A stretch of 41,753 bases of DNA from assembly GCF_007991495.1 (NCBI RefSeq), contig NZ_BJYL01000030.1, forward strand, positions 1 to 41,753, written 5' to 3'. Below are positions 34,897 to 41,753 of this stretch, one piece after another; within the stretch, counting starts at the first letter, position 1; every line of letters begins with the position of its first letter. The translations under genes and the position numbers were made by a program. The DNA comes from Sporosarcina luteola (GTDB taxonomy: Bacteria > Bacillota > Bacilli > Bacillales_A > Planococcaceae). The notes under the pieces are model-generated. The model did not search any database and was not told where the DNA came from. It saw only the letters and a program-made list of their open reading frames with translations.

Positions 34897-37313
34897 TTTG
34901 CCACCTCGCCTTGCAGCTTAATTTCAGGAACTTGTGCTTCATTCCCATGTTGCTTGTTTATAAATTCAATGCGAAGTTTCACTTCACCGTCATCAGTCAA
35001 ATACGGTTCAACCGAGTCCAAGGTGATTTTTCGTTTTGATTCTACCTTTTCGTACTCATTGGTAACTTTATTCCAAATACTTATTTCATATAGTTGATGT
35101 TGAATTTTAGAAACTTCCATCGTTTTCCACTTGGATAATTTCCCCATCAAATCATCCGGCACTTTCCACGTTTGGACATAGATGTCTTCACTAAAGTAAT
35201 ACATATTTGCAGGATAGCCGGTAAGATGAGGCTGCATATCACTTATTTCTGACATGAGCGACATTGTCATCATTTCAGGGTCTACGGTGAAATTTCCGCT
35301 AAACTCAATTTTTGGCGTGAAGGATTGTGTAACCATTGTTAGTGCATCAGTTACCGCCTTTGCATTTTCCAACTGGACAGGCACAACGGGAGTATCCGTA
35401 TATCCAATGATTGCTGGCTTGCTTTGGCTGCTCATGAATTCACCTGAAAACGTCAGTAAACTTTCTTTTCTCATTTTCATAAGATCATCTGTCGTTGCGG
35501 GCATTTGCCCGAAGTTCATCGAATTACCGGATCGTTTAGGTAATAATGAAGAAGTTTTCAATGTTTCATTCACATTTGCTGTTTCACCGGGACCTAAATC
35601 ACCGACGGTTATTTGTTTATTTCCAGACCAGATTGCAACATCTTTTACTGGGAAAGGAAAATTATTTGTGATTTTGCCGGTCAGTTGTTTATTTTTCACT
35701 GTGAGATCAACGTCGTAGCTACCTTCAATATCTAAAGATGTCTGCCCATATAAAGTTGCGACATCCCAATAGCCGATATCTCGTAGATGTAAAGTTGAAC
35801 CTGCCGCATCTCGTTCCATAATTGCACGTTTATGGGCATTCGTTCCCATATTCGATGAGCCAAAAAACATTCCCATTGAATAGGGCGTATATGTCGACAA
35901 GGTCGTTTCACGAGGAGCAGTGAAACTAAAGTCTCCAGATTTGTTTGTCAGAATGGAGTCAACAAAATAACCAGTCATTCTTCCATCTTTATCAACGTCA
36001 AAAACAGATGTTTGTTGAACTTGAGCCTGACCAATCCGATCGCGCGCACCATAAGCGAATATGAATATGGATACAGCAATAGAAATCGATGGTATGATCC
36101 ACCAAGTATGTTCCCGTTTGTCTTTGCGCTTTAAAATAATATATAAAACCGGGATGATGATAATAATATAAATAATAATTACTCCAAATATCAAAGGTGC
36201 AGATACTTTAAAAGAAGGAAAAATTTCATTTGAATTTCCAATTGTCCATCTCATTGATTCCATTGGATCATTGTAATATGGCATCATACCGCCTGATATC
36301 ATTGATTGATCGACAGTATTTAACAGCTTTTTCCAAAGCGCATGTGCTCCATGCATCTTTGAAAACGGTTCATCCCCAACCGAGAAGGCTGTTTGAACTA
36401 CCATCCCTTTACCGATAGATTTGGAAGCTGCCAAAATGTTCGAGTCACTTGCAAAAAGTATTTTCGCGTCAGTATTCAACGTCGACTGCGCAATCGTAAC
36501 CTCCTTATCGAAGCCTTCCCCTTGCGTCCAATCATTAAATGCGTCAGGTTCAACTGTCGTCTTAGCCGAAAGCGTTAATGGCAAATGCTCGGCAAAAATA
36601 CCGGATTCCACAGAGATATGATCGGAACCGCCGAAAATGATGACTCCTCCCGACCTTACCCAGTTGACAAGCGCTTCCTGTTCGACTGCCGACATATCCG
36701 CAATCGGATACTCGTCAACAATAATGACATCCGTCGGTCCCCAGCCCGCCGATTCATCAGGCAGTTTTACAGCAGCAATCTTAGAAGCGTCAATGAGCTG
36801 CGTGTTCGGATAATTGGATAATTGCATTCCTTTAAGTGCAGACATACGATCAATATTATCTGTAAAAGCCGTAATGATTTTTGTATCATCATGATACATC
36901 GCTACAGTTACTGTCTGCGATCCTTTATGTTCAATTTCCTTTCCTTTCTTCCATCCACCTTCGTAAAAAAAGATGGATTTTGTGTTCGTTCCATACATAT
37001 TGAAATCAAACATTTTGGAATTGATGAAAGTGACAACCTTCGTTTCACCCGCTGCGATGTCTAACGGAAACACTTCTCCAACTCCCGATTCATATGACTG
37101 CATCGTATCAATCACCATGTCGCCACTGAATGAGGATGTTCCATTATTTTCAACTTCTACGGTAATGGGCCCTCCTTTACCATACTTCGCTTTCCCGTCA
37201 AAGCCTGCGGATACCTTCACTTTTAGTTCAGGCGCAGCCGAAGCATGGACAGTCGGCAGGAATAAACAAACAATGAACATTGCAATGATTATTCCCCACT
37301 GTTTCTTCCACAT
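34893..37313 (-). CDS. Secreted/anchored Rossmann (amidotransferase-like) surface protein
   Basis: An 806-aa protein: a signal peptide (about 1-27, ending ASAA), a beta-sandwich-like domain, and a class-I glutamine-amidotransferase-like Rossmann segment (about 195-240; DVIIVDEYPIADM, then WVRSGGVIIFGGSD) without an obvious catalytic Cys-His-Glu triad. Two helices (about 375-395 and 403-422) around a basic cytoplasmic loop follow, then a large C-terminal outer region. Resemblance to GldG-type auxiliary proteins of ABC-2 systems is at the level of layout only. The ATG at 37313 has GGGGGATT upstream. First gene of the operon. Function is unknown. Confidence 0.82.
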   Translation of the reverse strand: MWKKQWGIIIAMFIVCLFLPTVHASAAPELKVKVSAGFDGKAKYGKGGPITVEVENNGTSSFSGDMVIDTMQSYESGVGEVFPLDIAAGETKVVTFINSKMFDFNMYGTNTKSIFFYEGGWKKGKEIEHKGSQTVTVAMYHDDTKIITAFTDNIDRMSALKGMQLSNYPNTQLIDASKIAAVKLPDESAGWGPTDVIIVDEYPIADMSAVEQEALVNWVRSGGVIIFGGSDHISVESGIFAEHLPLTLSAKTTVEPDAFNDWTQGEGFDKEVTIAQSTLNTDAKILFASDSNILAASKSIGKGMVVQTAFSVGDEPFSKMHGAHALWKKLLNTVDQSMISGGMMPYYNDPMESMRWTIGNSNEIFPSFKVSAPLIFGVIIIYIIIIIPVLYIILKRKDKREHTWWIIPSISIAVSIFIFAYGARDRIGQAQVQQTSVFDVDKDGRMTGYFVDSILTNKSGDFSFTAPRETTLSTYTPYSMGMFFGSSNMGTNAHKRAIMERDAAGSTLHLRDIGYWDVATLYGQTSLDIEGSYDVDLTVKNKQLTGKITNNFPFPVKDVAIWSGNKQITVGDLGPGETANVNETLKTSSLLPKRSGNSMNFGQMPATTDDLMKMRKESLLTFSGEFMSSQSKPAIIGYTDTPVVPVQLENAKAVTDALTMVTQSFTPKIEFSGNFTVDPEMMTMSLMSEISDMQPHLTGYPANMYYFSEDIYVQTWKVPDDLMGKLSKWKTMEVSKIQHQLYEISIWNKVTNEYEKVESKRKITLDSVEPYLTDDGEVKLRIEFINKQHGNEAQVPEIKLQGEVAK

Positions 37314-37354
37314 GTACTAATCCCCCTATCGACTAAGGCCGAATTTCTTTAGAC

Positions 37355-37388
37355 CTTTCCTAATTAGTACGTAGCAAATTTAGGAAAG
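37355..37388. promoter_or_regulatory. Inverted repeat upstream of the VWA operon
   Basis: A perfect 9-bp inverted repeat, CTTTCCTAA (37355-37363) and TTAGGAAAG (37380-37388), with a 16-base centre, in the 82-base gap between ccpC and the first operon gene. There is no T-run after it on the minus strand, so it is more like an operator than a terminator. The operon promoter should lie here (weak TTGCTA-18-TCTAAA on the minus strand). Confidence 0.45.
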
Positions 37389-37395
37389 TTCCCTT

Positions 37396-38286
37396 TTACT
37401 GCAATTCATTTCTTAATCTTTCGGCATGTTTGTTAACTAATTCCGTAAAAGCACTTACTTGTTTCAATGCAAAAGTCGAATCATAGCCGATTAACCACGT
37501 ATCACGCGTCAGCTCGAATTCTTCCTCACTATTTAATAGAGGAATCTTATTGACATCTTCATCCCCAACTAAAGTGATGGAAGGTAAAATCGCATAACCA
37601 ATTCCATTGAGCGCCAGCTGCTTGCACGTCTCAATCTGGTCTACAGTTAGTTGTCTTCCCGGCTTCTGTGAGAAATGACGCTGCCACCAACGTTGGATTT
37701 CCATATAGTAATTGGAGTCGCTTTTAAACTGGATGAAGGGTCTTCTCGTATTGTTCAATTCATCGATGGAAGTAATTTCCTTATCAACCAGGTACAATTG
37801 ATCCCTAAATAAGTACTGTTTCTTGCTTTTCCAATCTACTTGTCCGCGGACTATTCCAATATGCGCCTCCCCTTCGTATAGCGCTTTCATAATTTCTGAG
37901 CTCCAACCGGTCATCAGGGAAATCTTTGCATCTGGGTATGTACTGACAAATTCTTTCAAAACTTGGGGCAGCCATGTTTGACCAACGATGGAAGCACATG
38001 CAATTTTCAAAGTTCCATGCACTTTATTCGCAAGGGAAGCAATCATTTCAGCGGTCTCCTCTTTCTTCAAAATCGCTTCTTTGGCGTATGCAATGACCAG
38101 CTCGCCCGCCGGAGTTGGTTCCAACCCTTTTTGAGAACGGACGAAAAGCAATGTTCCCCACTCTTTTTCAATCGTTTGAAGGCGTTGAGACAAGGCAGGC
38201 TGTGATAAAAACAACCGCTCTGCAGCCTTCCGCATATTCCCCTCTTCAGCAAGGGCTTTTATAATTTCAAGTTCTGTCGTCGTCAT
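37396..38286 (-). CDS. ccpC: LysR-family regulator CcpC
   Basis: A 296-aa LysR transcription factor: an N-terminal winged helix-turn-helix (NMRKAAERLFLSQPALSQRL) and a two-lobed effector domain. The close match to B. subtilis CcpC (YkuM) extends through ASIVGQTWLPQVLKEFV, ISLMTGWSSEIMKALYEG and VDQIETCKQLALNGIGYAI. CcpC represses citZ and citB in response to citrate. The ATG at 38286 has GGAAGGTGG upstream; it overlaps the 3' end of the efflux gene by 20 bases. No citrate-cycle gene is in this window. Confidence 0.92.
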   Translation of the reverse strand: MTTTELEIIKALAEEGNMRKAAERLFLSQPALSQRLQTIEKEWGTLLFVRSQKGLEPTPAGELVIAYAKEAILKKEETAEMIASLANKVHGTLKIACASIVGQTWLPQVLKEFVSTYPDAKISLMTGWSSEIMKALYEGEAHIGIVRGQVDWKSKKQYLFRDQLYLVDKEITSIDELNNTRRPFIQFKSDSNYYMEIQRWWQRHFSQKPGRQLTVDQIETCKQLALNGIGYAILPSITLVGDEDVNKIPLLNSEEEFELTRDTWLIGYDSTFALKQVSAFTELVNKHAERLRNELQ

Positions 38287-39760
38287 ATTGAACCACCTTC
38301 CCTCTAGGTATTCGTAAAATAAGGAGTAGACTAATGAGAGCAAAGAGAAGTACAACCGCATAGACCCATTGTAATGACCCATCGAGCGCATGCTGAAGTT
38401 CAGTCATTTTTGAAACTGGCAGTGACGACCTTGCCTCCTCCGTCAATAAAAGATTAATATCGTTCACTTCATAATCAAGATCCTTTCTTCTGAACAAGGA
38501 AAGCAGTGCTCCATTCAATACGGCACCAAATATCGCAGCCCCTACTGTATTTCCAAAATTCCTCATAAACATATTAGCCGCAGTTGCCGAGCCGCGCTGT
38601 TCCCGGCTCACTGCCCCTTGGATCGTGACGATAAAGGAAGTGCTCGTCAACCCCATGCCGACTCCAACGAAAAAGCTGGAAAATGCCGCCCATAAAGGGC
38701 CCGATTCACCTGTCATCCAGACGAACATTAACGAACCGAGGACAAGAGAAATCCCCCCAACAAACGAAACCTTAAACGTACCGAATCTGATAAGTAAATG
38801 ACCGGCAACGGACGAAGCAATCGGCCATCCGATCGACATCGCCGTCAACGTAAATCCGGCAATGATGGCAGGCTGTTCCATCACACCTGTTACGAATGTC
38901 GGTAAATAGGAAGACACACCAATCAGTATGACACCAGTTGTCAACGACACGAGATTCGCATAGAGGATGACAGGGTTTTTCCAAATGGTAAATGGCATCA
39001 TCGGATCCTCAGCCTTCCGTTCCGTCCATATGAATAAAATAAATAACACAATACCAACAAGGATGAGAAGAAAGCTTGTTAACGATGATCGGCTAAAGGA
39101 TTGTCCACCTTCGACTAGCCAGAAAAGGATAATAGACAATGACGAAGTTAATAATGCAGCCCCTTTAAAATCGATGGCGACTTTACGTTCTGTCACCGGT
39201 TCCTGAAGAAAGAAGTATATCCCAACCATTGCCAGCAATCCTAATGGAACATTGACCCAGAACACATATTTCCAATCCATGTATTGGACAATCAGTCCAC
39301 CGATAACCGGTCCTGATACGGCTGAAATACCCCATACACTTGATAAATACCCTTGGATCTTTGCGCGTTCTTTCGTCGAATAAATATCCCCAACGATTGT
39401 TGTCGCAATCGGCATGACAGCTCCTGCTCCCAAGCCTTGGATCAATCTAAAAATGATAAGTTGCTCCATCGTTGAGGCAAATCCACAAAGAATCGAGCCG
39501 ATTAGAAAAATGGACAACCCAACAAAAAATATCGGCTTGCGCCCGAACAGATCTGCCAGCTTACCGTAAATGAGGACAGTAACAGTACTCATTAGTAAAT
39601 ATGAAGAAAATATCCAACTATATCTGGAAAAACCGCCAAGCTCCGCAGCAATGGCAGGCATCGCTGTCGAAACGATTGTTGCTTCCACAGCCCCGACAAA
39701 CATGGCAAGCATGACAGAGATAAGGACGAGTGGACGATTTGTCTTTTTATGTATATCCAT
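38267..39760 (-). CDS. DHA2-family MFS drug efflux transporter (14 helices)
   Basis: A 497-aa EmrB/QacA-type drug-proton antiporter with 14 predicted helices. Motif A KLADLFGRKP, a motif B-like RLIQGLGAGAV and motif C-type SGPVIGGLI are present. The ATG at 39760 has AAAGGGGAA upstream. Its last 20 bases overlap the ccpC start region, so the two are on one transcript. No TetR/MarR regulator adjoins; the substrate is unknown. Confidence 0.88.
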   Translation of the reverse strand: MDIHKKTNRPLVLISVMLAMFVGAVEATIVSTAMPAIAAELGGFSRYSWIFSSYLLMSTVTVLIYGKLADLFGRKPIFFVGLSIFLIGSILCGFASTMEQLIIFRLIQGLGAGAVMPIATTIVGDIYSTKERAKIQGYLSSVWGISAVSGPVIGGLIVQYMDWKYVFWVNVPLGLLAMVGIYFFLQEPVTERKVAIDFKGAALLTSSLSIILFWLVEGGQSFSRSSLTSFLLILVGIVLFILFIWTERKAEDPMMPFTIWKNPVILYANLVSLTTGVILIGVSSYLPTFVTGVMEQPAIIAGFTLTAMSIGWPIASSVAGHLLIRFGTFKVSFVGGISLVLGSLMFVWMTGESGPLWAAFSSFFVGVGMGLTSTSFIVTIQGAVSREQRGSATAANMFMRNFGNTVGAAIFGAVLNGALLSLFRRKDLDYEVNDINLLLTEEARSSLPVSKMTELQHALDGSLQWVYAVVLLFALISLLLILRIPRGKVVQYDDDRT

Positions 39761-39797
39761 GCGAAATTCCCCTTTCTTACATTAAAAAAGCCTGAAA

Positions 39798-39828
39798 ACA
39801 GCAAAAGGCCCCAATTGGAGCCTTTCTA
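39798..39828 (-). terminator. Likely terminator of darB
   Basis: On the minus strand AAAGGCTCC pairs with GGGGCCTTT across an AATT loop (9 bp with one wobble), then TTTTGCTGTTTTC. It starts 27 bases past the darB stop and precedes the efflux gene. Confidence 0.65.
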
Positions 39829-39854
39829 TCCAATGAAATATCCATTGAACAACA

Positions 39855-40292
39855 TTAATTTGTGTAAATATATTTCTTGAATTCCTTCAACATGACTCTC
39901 CTCGTCAGTATACCCGCAAATGTGCCGTCTTCTTCAGTGACACATAGGAATGTGTGATTAATGAGCAGGTCCAAACCCTTTTGGAATTTATCAGTTGTTT
40001 TTATAGTTGGAATGTCTGTTTGCATGATTTGGTCAACTTTCAAATCCGCAAGTTTTTCATATTCGATACGTTCCAAACCCAAAATGGAGTCCGTAATCAT
40101 CCCAATTCCAAGAAGTCCTCTAAGGTGGTTTTTTGCATCGATGACAGGTATTGCAGAATAACCGGTTTTGGTGAGGACAAGAAGGGCGTGTTCCGCATTA
40201 TTGCCGATTTGTACATGTGCCACCTTTTCAGCGGGTATAATATAATCAGCAATCGGCACGTACAGAAAATCCCTGTTATTTACAGAAATCAT
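39855..40292 (-). CDS. darB: DarB (YkuL/CbpB), c-di-AMP-binding CBS protein
   Basis: A 145-aa protein made of two CBS domains (about 17-75 and 90-143). The stretch EKVAHVQIGNNAEHALLVLT is almost identical to B. subtilis DarB. Family knowledge: c-di-AMP-free DarB stimulates the (p)ppGpp synthetase Rel and pyruvate carboxylase, and c-di-AMP prevents this. The ATG at 40292 has GAAGGAG upstream, with a probable extended -10 promoter at 40343-40351. In B. subtilis the homologue (ykuL) also lies next to ccpC (ykuM); here the efflux gene is between them. Confidence 0.93.
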   Translation of the reverse strand: MISVNNRDFLYVPIADYIIPAEKVAHVQIGNNAEHALLVLTKTGYSAIPVIDAKNHLRGLLGIGMITDSILGLERIEYEKLADLKVDQIMQTDIPTIKTTDKFQKGLDLLINHTFLCVTEEDGTFAGILTRRVMLKEFKKYIYTN

Positions 40293-40342
40293 TAAAATCG
40301 CTCCTTCTGTTCATAAGCTGTCTAAAACAATTCTACAACCCT

Positions 40343-40351
40343 ATCATACCA
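40343..40351 (-). promoter_or_regulatory. Probable extended -10 promoter of darB
   Basis: TGGTATGAT on the minus strand (TGn plus TATGAT) about 50 bases before darB; no good -35 box. Confidence 0.45.
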
Positions 40352-40390
40352 TAAGAGGCGGTGAACATCCCATTGAAATCTGAATGGAGA

Positions 40391-40421
40391 AAAAGAAAAA
40401 CCCCTTCCTATTTGGAAGAGG
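40391..40421 (-). terminator. Terminator overlapping the 78-aa gene stop
   Basis: On the minus strand CCTCTTCC (40414-40421) pairs with GGAAGGGG (40401-40408), then TTTTTCTTTTTC. The TAG stop of the gene lies in the loop. Confidence 0.8.
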
Positions 40422-40644
40422 CCCAATAAAAGAAAATGACAAACAATATGAATAACGCTGCGACGCCAATCACCCAAAGAATCGGGTTCGCTGTAAACGG
40501 ATGGTCTTCAACTACTTCAGAAACTCCAGAGTCACGCTCTTCAAGTGCGACGTTCATCTGATTCCAGTTTTTTATAGCTTTCCATCCGATAAAGGCGATG
40601 ACTAAAATAACGATCGCTAGTGGAAAAGTCCATACATCCCACAT
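40408..40644 (-). CDS. Small two-helix membrane protein, unknown
   Basis: A 78-aa protein with helices at about 6-23 and 52-74 and an acidic loop between them (EERDSGVSEVVEDHPF). The loop is acidic and the ends short, so N-in/C-in is likely. I do not recognise the family. Supported by a very strong ribosome site (AAAGGAGG) before the ATG at 40644 and by the terminator. It lies between fadH and darB on the same strand. Confidence 0.8.
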   Translation of the reverse strand: MWDVWTFPLAIVILVIAFIGWKAIKNWNQMNVALEERDSGVSEVVEDHPFTANPILWVIGVAALFILFVIFFYWASSK

Positions 40645-40775
40645 GAATCACAACCTCCTTTAATTGCTTTAGGTTGTGCATATTCATAAAAATAATACGA
40701 AAAAAGTGCGTTAGCAAAAATCATTAACGAGCGAATTTCGGCATTAACGTTTACGCAACTTAACAAGCGCCACGG

Positions 40776-41534
40776 TCAAAATGGATACTGATTCAACCAT
40801 TGTCCACCATCTAATGTAACGATTTCACCATTCATGTATGATGCCTTGTCTGACATGATGAAGGCCGCTAATTCTGCGATTTCCTCAGGCTTGCCAATTC
40901 GTCCTAATGGAACTGAATTGATTGTGCGCTGTGCCGCTTTTTCAGACTGGAATAACCGCTCTGCACCTCCAGTTCGCTCAATCGGTCCAGGAGCGATCCC
41001 ATTCACCCTAAAGCCGTAACTTCTTCCCCATTCAACAGCAAGTGTACGCGTTAGCGACATGACTCCTGCCTTCGCAGCCGCCGAATGAACAACACCTGGA
41101 CCTGCATCCCAAGCGTACGTAGCGAGCATATTTAAAATCGAACCTTTTTGTCCTTTTTTAATCCAATAGTTGCCGACTGCGCTTGAACAATAGAATGTTC
41201 CGTTCAGCACGATGTCAATGACCGACTTCCAACCATTCGGAGAAAGTTCTTCTGCTTTTACGATAAAATTCCCCGCAGCATTATTAACTAAACCGTCAAT
41301 TTTACCGAATTTCTCATCCGCAAATTCCACAAGCCCTTGTACATGCTCCAAATTACGCACGTCCATTTGAAAGATATGCGCTTTTTCTCCAATCTCTAGT
41401 CTTGCCGCTTCCAAACGTTCTAAATCGCGCCCTGTAATAATTACATCAGCGCCTTCATTAGCAAACTTTTTTGCCATGAACTTCCCCATACCATTTGAAC
41501 CGCCAGTTACAATAAAAACTTTATCAGTAAACAT
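40776..41534 (-). CDS. fadH: 2,4-dienoyl-CoA reductase FadH (SDR family)
   Basis: A 252-aa NADPH-dependent short-chain dehydrogenase needed to degrade unsaturated fatty acids. The Rossmann motif TGGSNGMGKF is near the N-terminus, followed by NNAAGNF. The usual YxxxK is SAAAK with a TYAWDAGPGVVHS segment, as in dienoyl-CoA reductases rather than classical SDRs. The C-terminal GGQWLNQYPF region fits the family. The start is ATG 41534 (MFTDKVFIVTGG), with AAGGGGG 6 bases upstream; an in-frame ATG at 41570 is rejected because it would place the FadR operator inside the coding region. Resembles B. subtilis FadH (YkuF). Confidence 0.93.
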   Translation of the reverse strand: MFTDKVFIVTGGSNGMGKFMAKKFANEGADVIITGRDLERLEAARLEIGEKAHIFQMDVRNLEHVQGLVEFADEKFGKIDGLVNNAAGNFIVKAEELSPNGWKSVIDIVLNGTFYCSSAVGNYWIKKGQKGSILNMLATYAWDAGPGVVHSAAAKAGVMSLTRTLAVEWGRSYGFRVNGIAPGPIERTGGAERLFQSEKAAQRTINSVPLGRIGKPEEIAELAAFIMSDKASYMNGEIVTLDGGQWLNQYPF

Positions 41535-41550
41535 ACGAATCCCCCTTAGA

Positions 41551-41570
41551 ATGAATGAATATTCACTCAT
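41551..41570. promoter_or_regulatory. FadR operator of fadH
   Basis: ATGAATGAATATTCACTCAT differs from the B. subtilis FadR (TetR-type) consensus ATGAATGANTANTCATTCAT at one base. It abuts the -10 box on its downstream side, where bound repressor would block initiation. Confidence 0.85.
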
Positions 41571-41571
41571 A

Positions 41572-41580
41572 ATTGTACCA
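41572..41580 (-). promoter_or_regulatory. -10 region of the fadH promoter
   Basis: TGGTACAAT on the minus strand is an extended -10 (TACAAT at 41572-41577) right next to the FadR operator. The -35 is poor, which an extended -10 tolerates. Confidence 0.6.
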
Positions 41581-41709
41581 TAACATTCCTTGATTAACGA
41601 CTATTCTTTCTACCAATAAACTAGAATACTATTAGGATTGAAATGAGAAGCGTCAACGATATACGTCAACTTCAAATATTCTTTATTAAATTAATATCTG
41701 AATCATGTT

Positions 41710-41736
41710 GATTTCCGCTCCAGGCGGACGCTTTCC
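41710..41736 (+). repeat. Start of a second copy of the dispersed repeat
   Basis: GATTTCCGCTCCAGGCGG and the following GACGCTTTCC match the beginning of the repeat at 13620 with a single mismatch. After CTTTCC the match stops and a G homopolymer begins. Confidence 0.85.
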
Positions 41737-41753
41737 GGGGGGGGGGGGGGGGG
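41737..41753. other. Terminal run of 17 G (probable artefact)
   Basis: The window ends in 17 consecutive G. The other repeat copy reads GCGGGCACGG at this point. A poly-G tail at a contig end inside a dispersed repeat is typical of two-colour sequencing dark cycles, not of genomic sequence. Confidence 0.75.

Noticed and set aside
25450..37313. Reading the MoxR-VWA operon as an anti-phage defence locus
   Set aside because: No nuclease, protease, NADase or other effector domain, no mobile context and typical chromosomal neighbours. The proteins look like envelope machinery.
39831..39847. Imperfect palindrome CAATGAAATATCCATTG upstream of the DHA2 efflux gene
   Set aside because: Only six of eight pairs match, there is no adjacent regulator gene, and such a match is expected by chance in AT-rich DNA.
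40680..40775. Possible fadH terminator
   Set aside because: Only a 5-bp stem (TGCGT/ACGCA) with a very long loop precedes the T-run; direct CGTTAATG repeats are present but too weak to call.
41535..41570. N-terminal extension of FadH by 12 residues
   Set aside because: The extension would be encoded by the FadR operator and lacks a ribosome site; AAGGGGG precedes the internal ATG instead.

Overview
This window looks like chromosomal DNA from a low-to-moderate G+C Gram-positive spore-former relative, most likely Planococcaceae (Sporosarcina-like). This is inferred from protein resemblance and gene order: nearly every recognisable gene has a close Bacillus subtilis counterpart, often beside the same neighbours. 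Shine-Dalgarno sequences are strong, TTG/GTG starts are frequent, and many convergent gene pairs share bidirectional hairpin terminators. There is no rRNA, tRNA, CRISPR array, prophage or transposase gene.

Layout. (1) 1-8157: the ylaN-ylaL-ylaI-ylaH-typA-ylaF-suhB-yktB-yktA neighbourhood, mostly small conserved proteins of limited characterisation plus TypA and an inositol-phosphatase family enzyme; yktA is preceded by a nitronate monooxygenase/FabK-type flavoprotein gene and a lipoprotein polysaccharide deacetylase gene. (2) 8158-14536: the pyruvate dehydrogenase operon pdhABCD with a near-consensus sigma-A promoter, then the YkyA lipoprotein gene. (3) 14671-18089: peptide deformylase, a 25-codon cationic-peptide gene with its own promoter and terminator, RNA polymerase epsilon (rpoY), RNase J1 and the KtrC potassium-channel gate. 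(4) 18241-19320: the YkuU/YkuV peroxiredoxin-thioredoxin pair. (5) 19706-24036: an XRE-cupin regulator followed by the polyamine ABC transporter potABCD, all tightly coupled. (6) 24198-25403: a Bmr/NorA-type drug-efflux gene. (7) 25450-37313: an unbroken eight-gene operon on the minus strand that joins an ABC-2 exporter, a MoxR AAA+ ATPase, a DUF58 protein, two large membrane-anchored von Willebrand factor A (VWA) proteins, a Rossmann/amidotransferase-like surface protein and a Gly/Gln/Glu-repeat membrane protein. (8) 37396-41534: ccpC, overlapped by a DHA2 efflux gene, the c-di-AMP sensor gene darB, a small two-helix membrane protein gene, and fadH with a near-perfect FadR operator.

The best candidate for a little-described system is region 7. 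Its parts resemble pieces of Bacteroidetes Bat (MoxR/DUF58/VWA) and GldA/F/G (ABC plus surface Rossmann) loci. The topology of the VWA proteins (domains outside, anchors and basic tails inside) suggests a cytosolic MoxR-DUF58 pair working on an envelope complex; that mechanism is inference.

Non-coding items of note are a 21-bp-phased GAGAAC array just upstream of the deacetylase promoter, two tandem copies of a structured intergenic repeat before the 65-aa gene, a dispersed GC-rich repeat upstream of pdhA, and the start of another copy at the very end of the window, where it runs into 17 consecutive G, probably a sequencing artefact at a contig edge.
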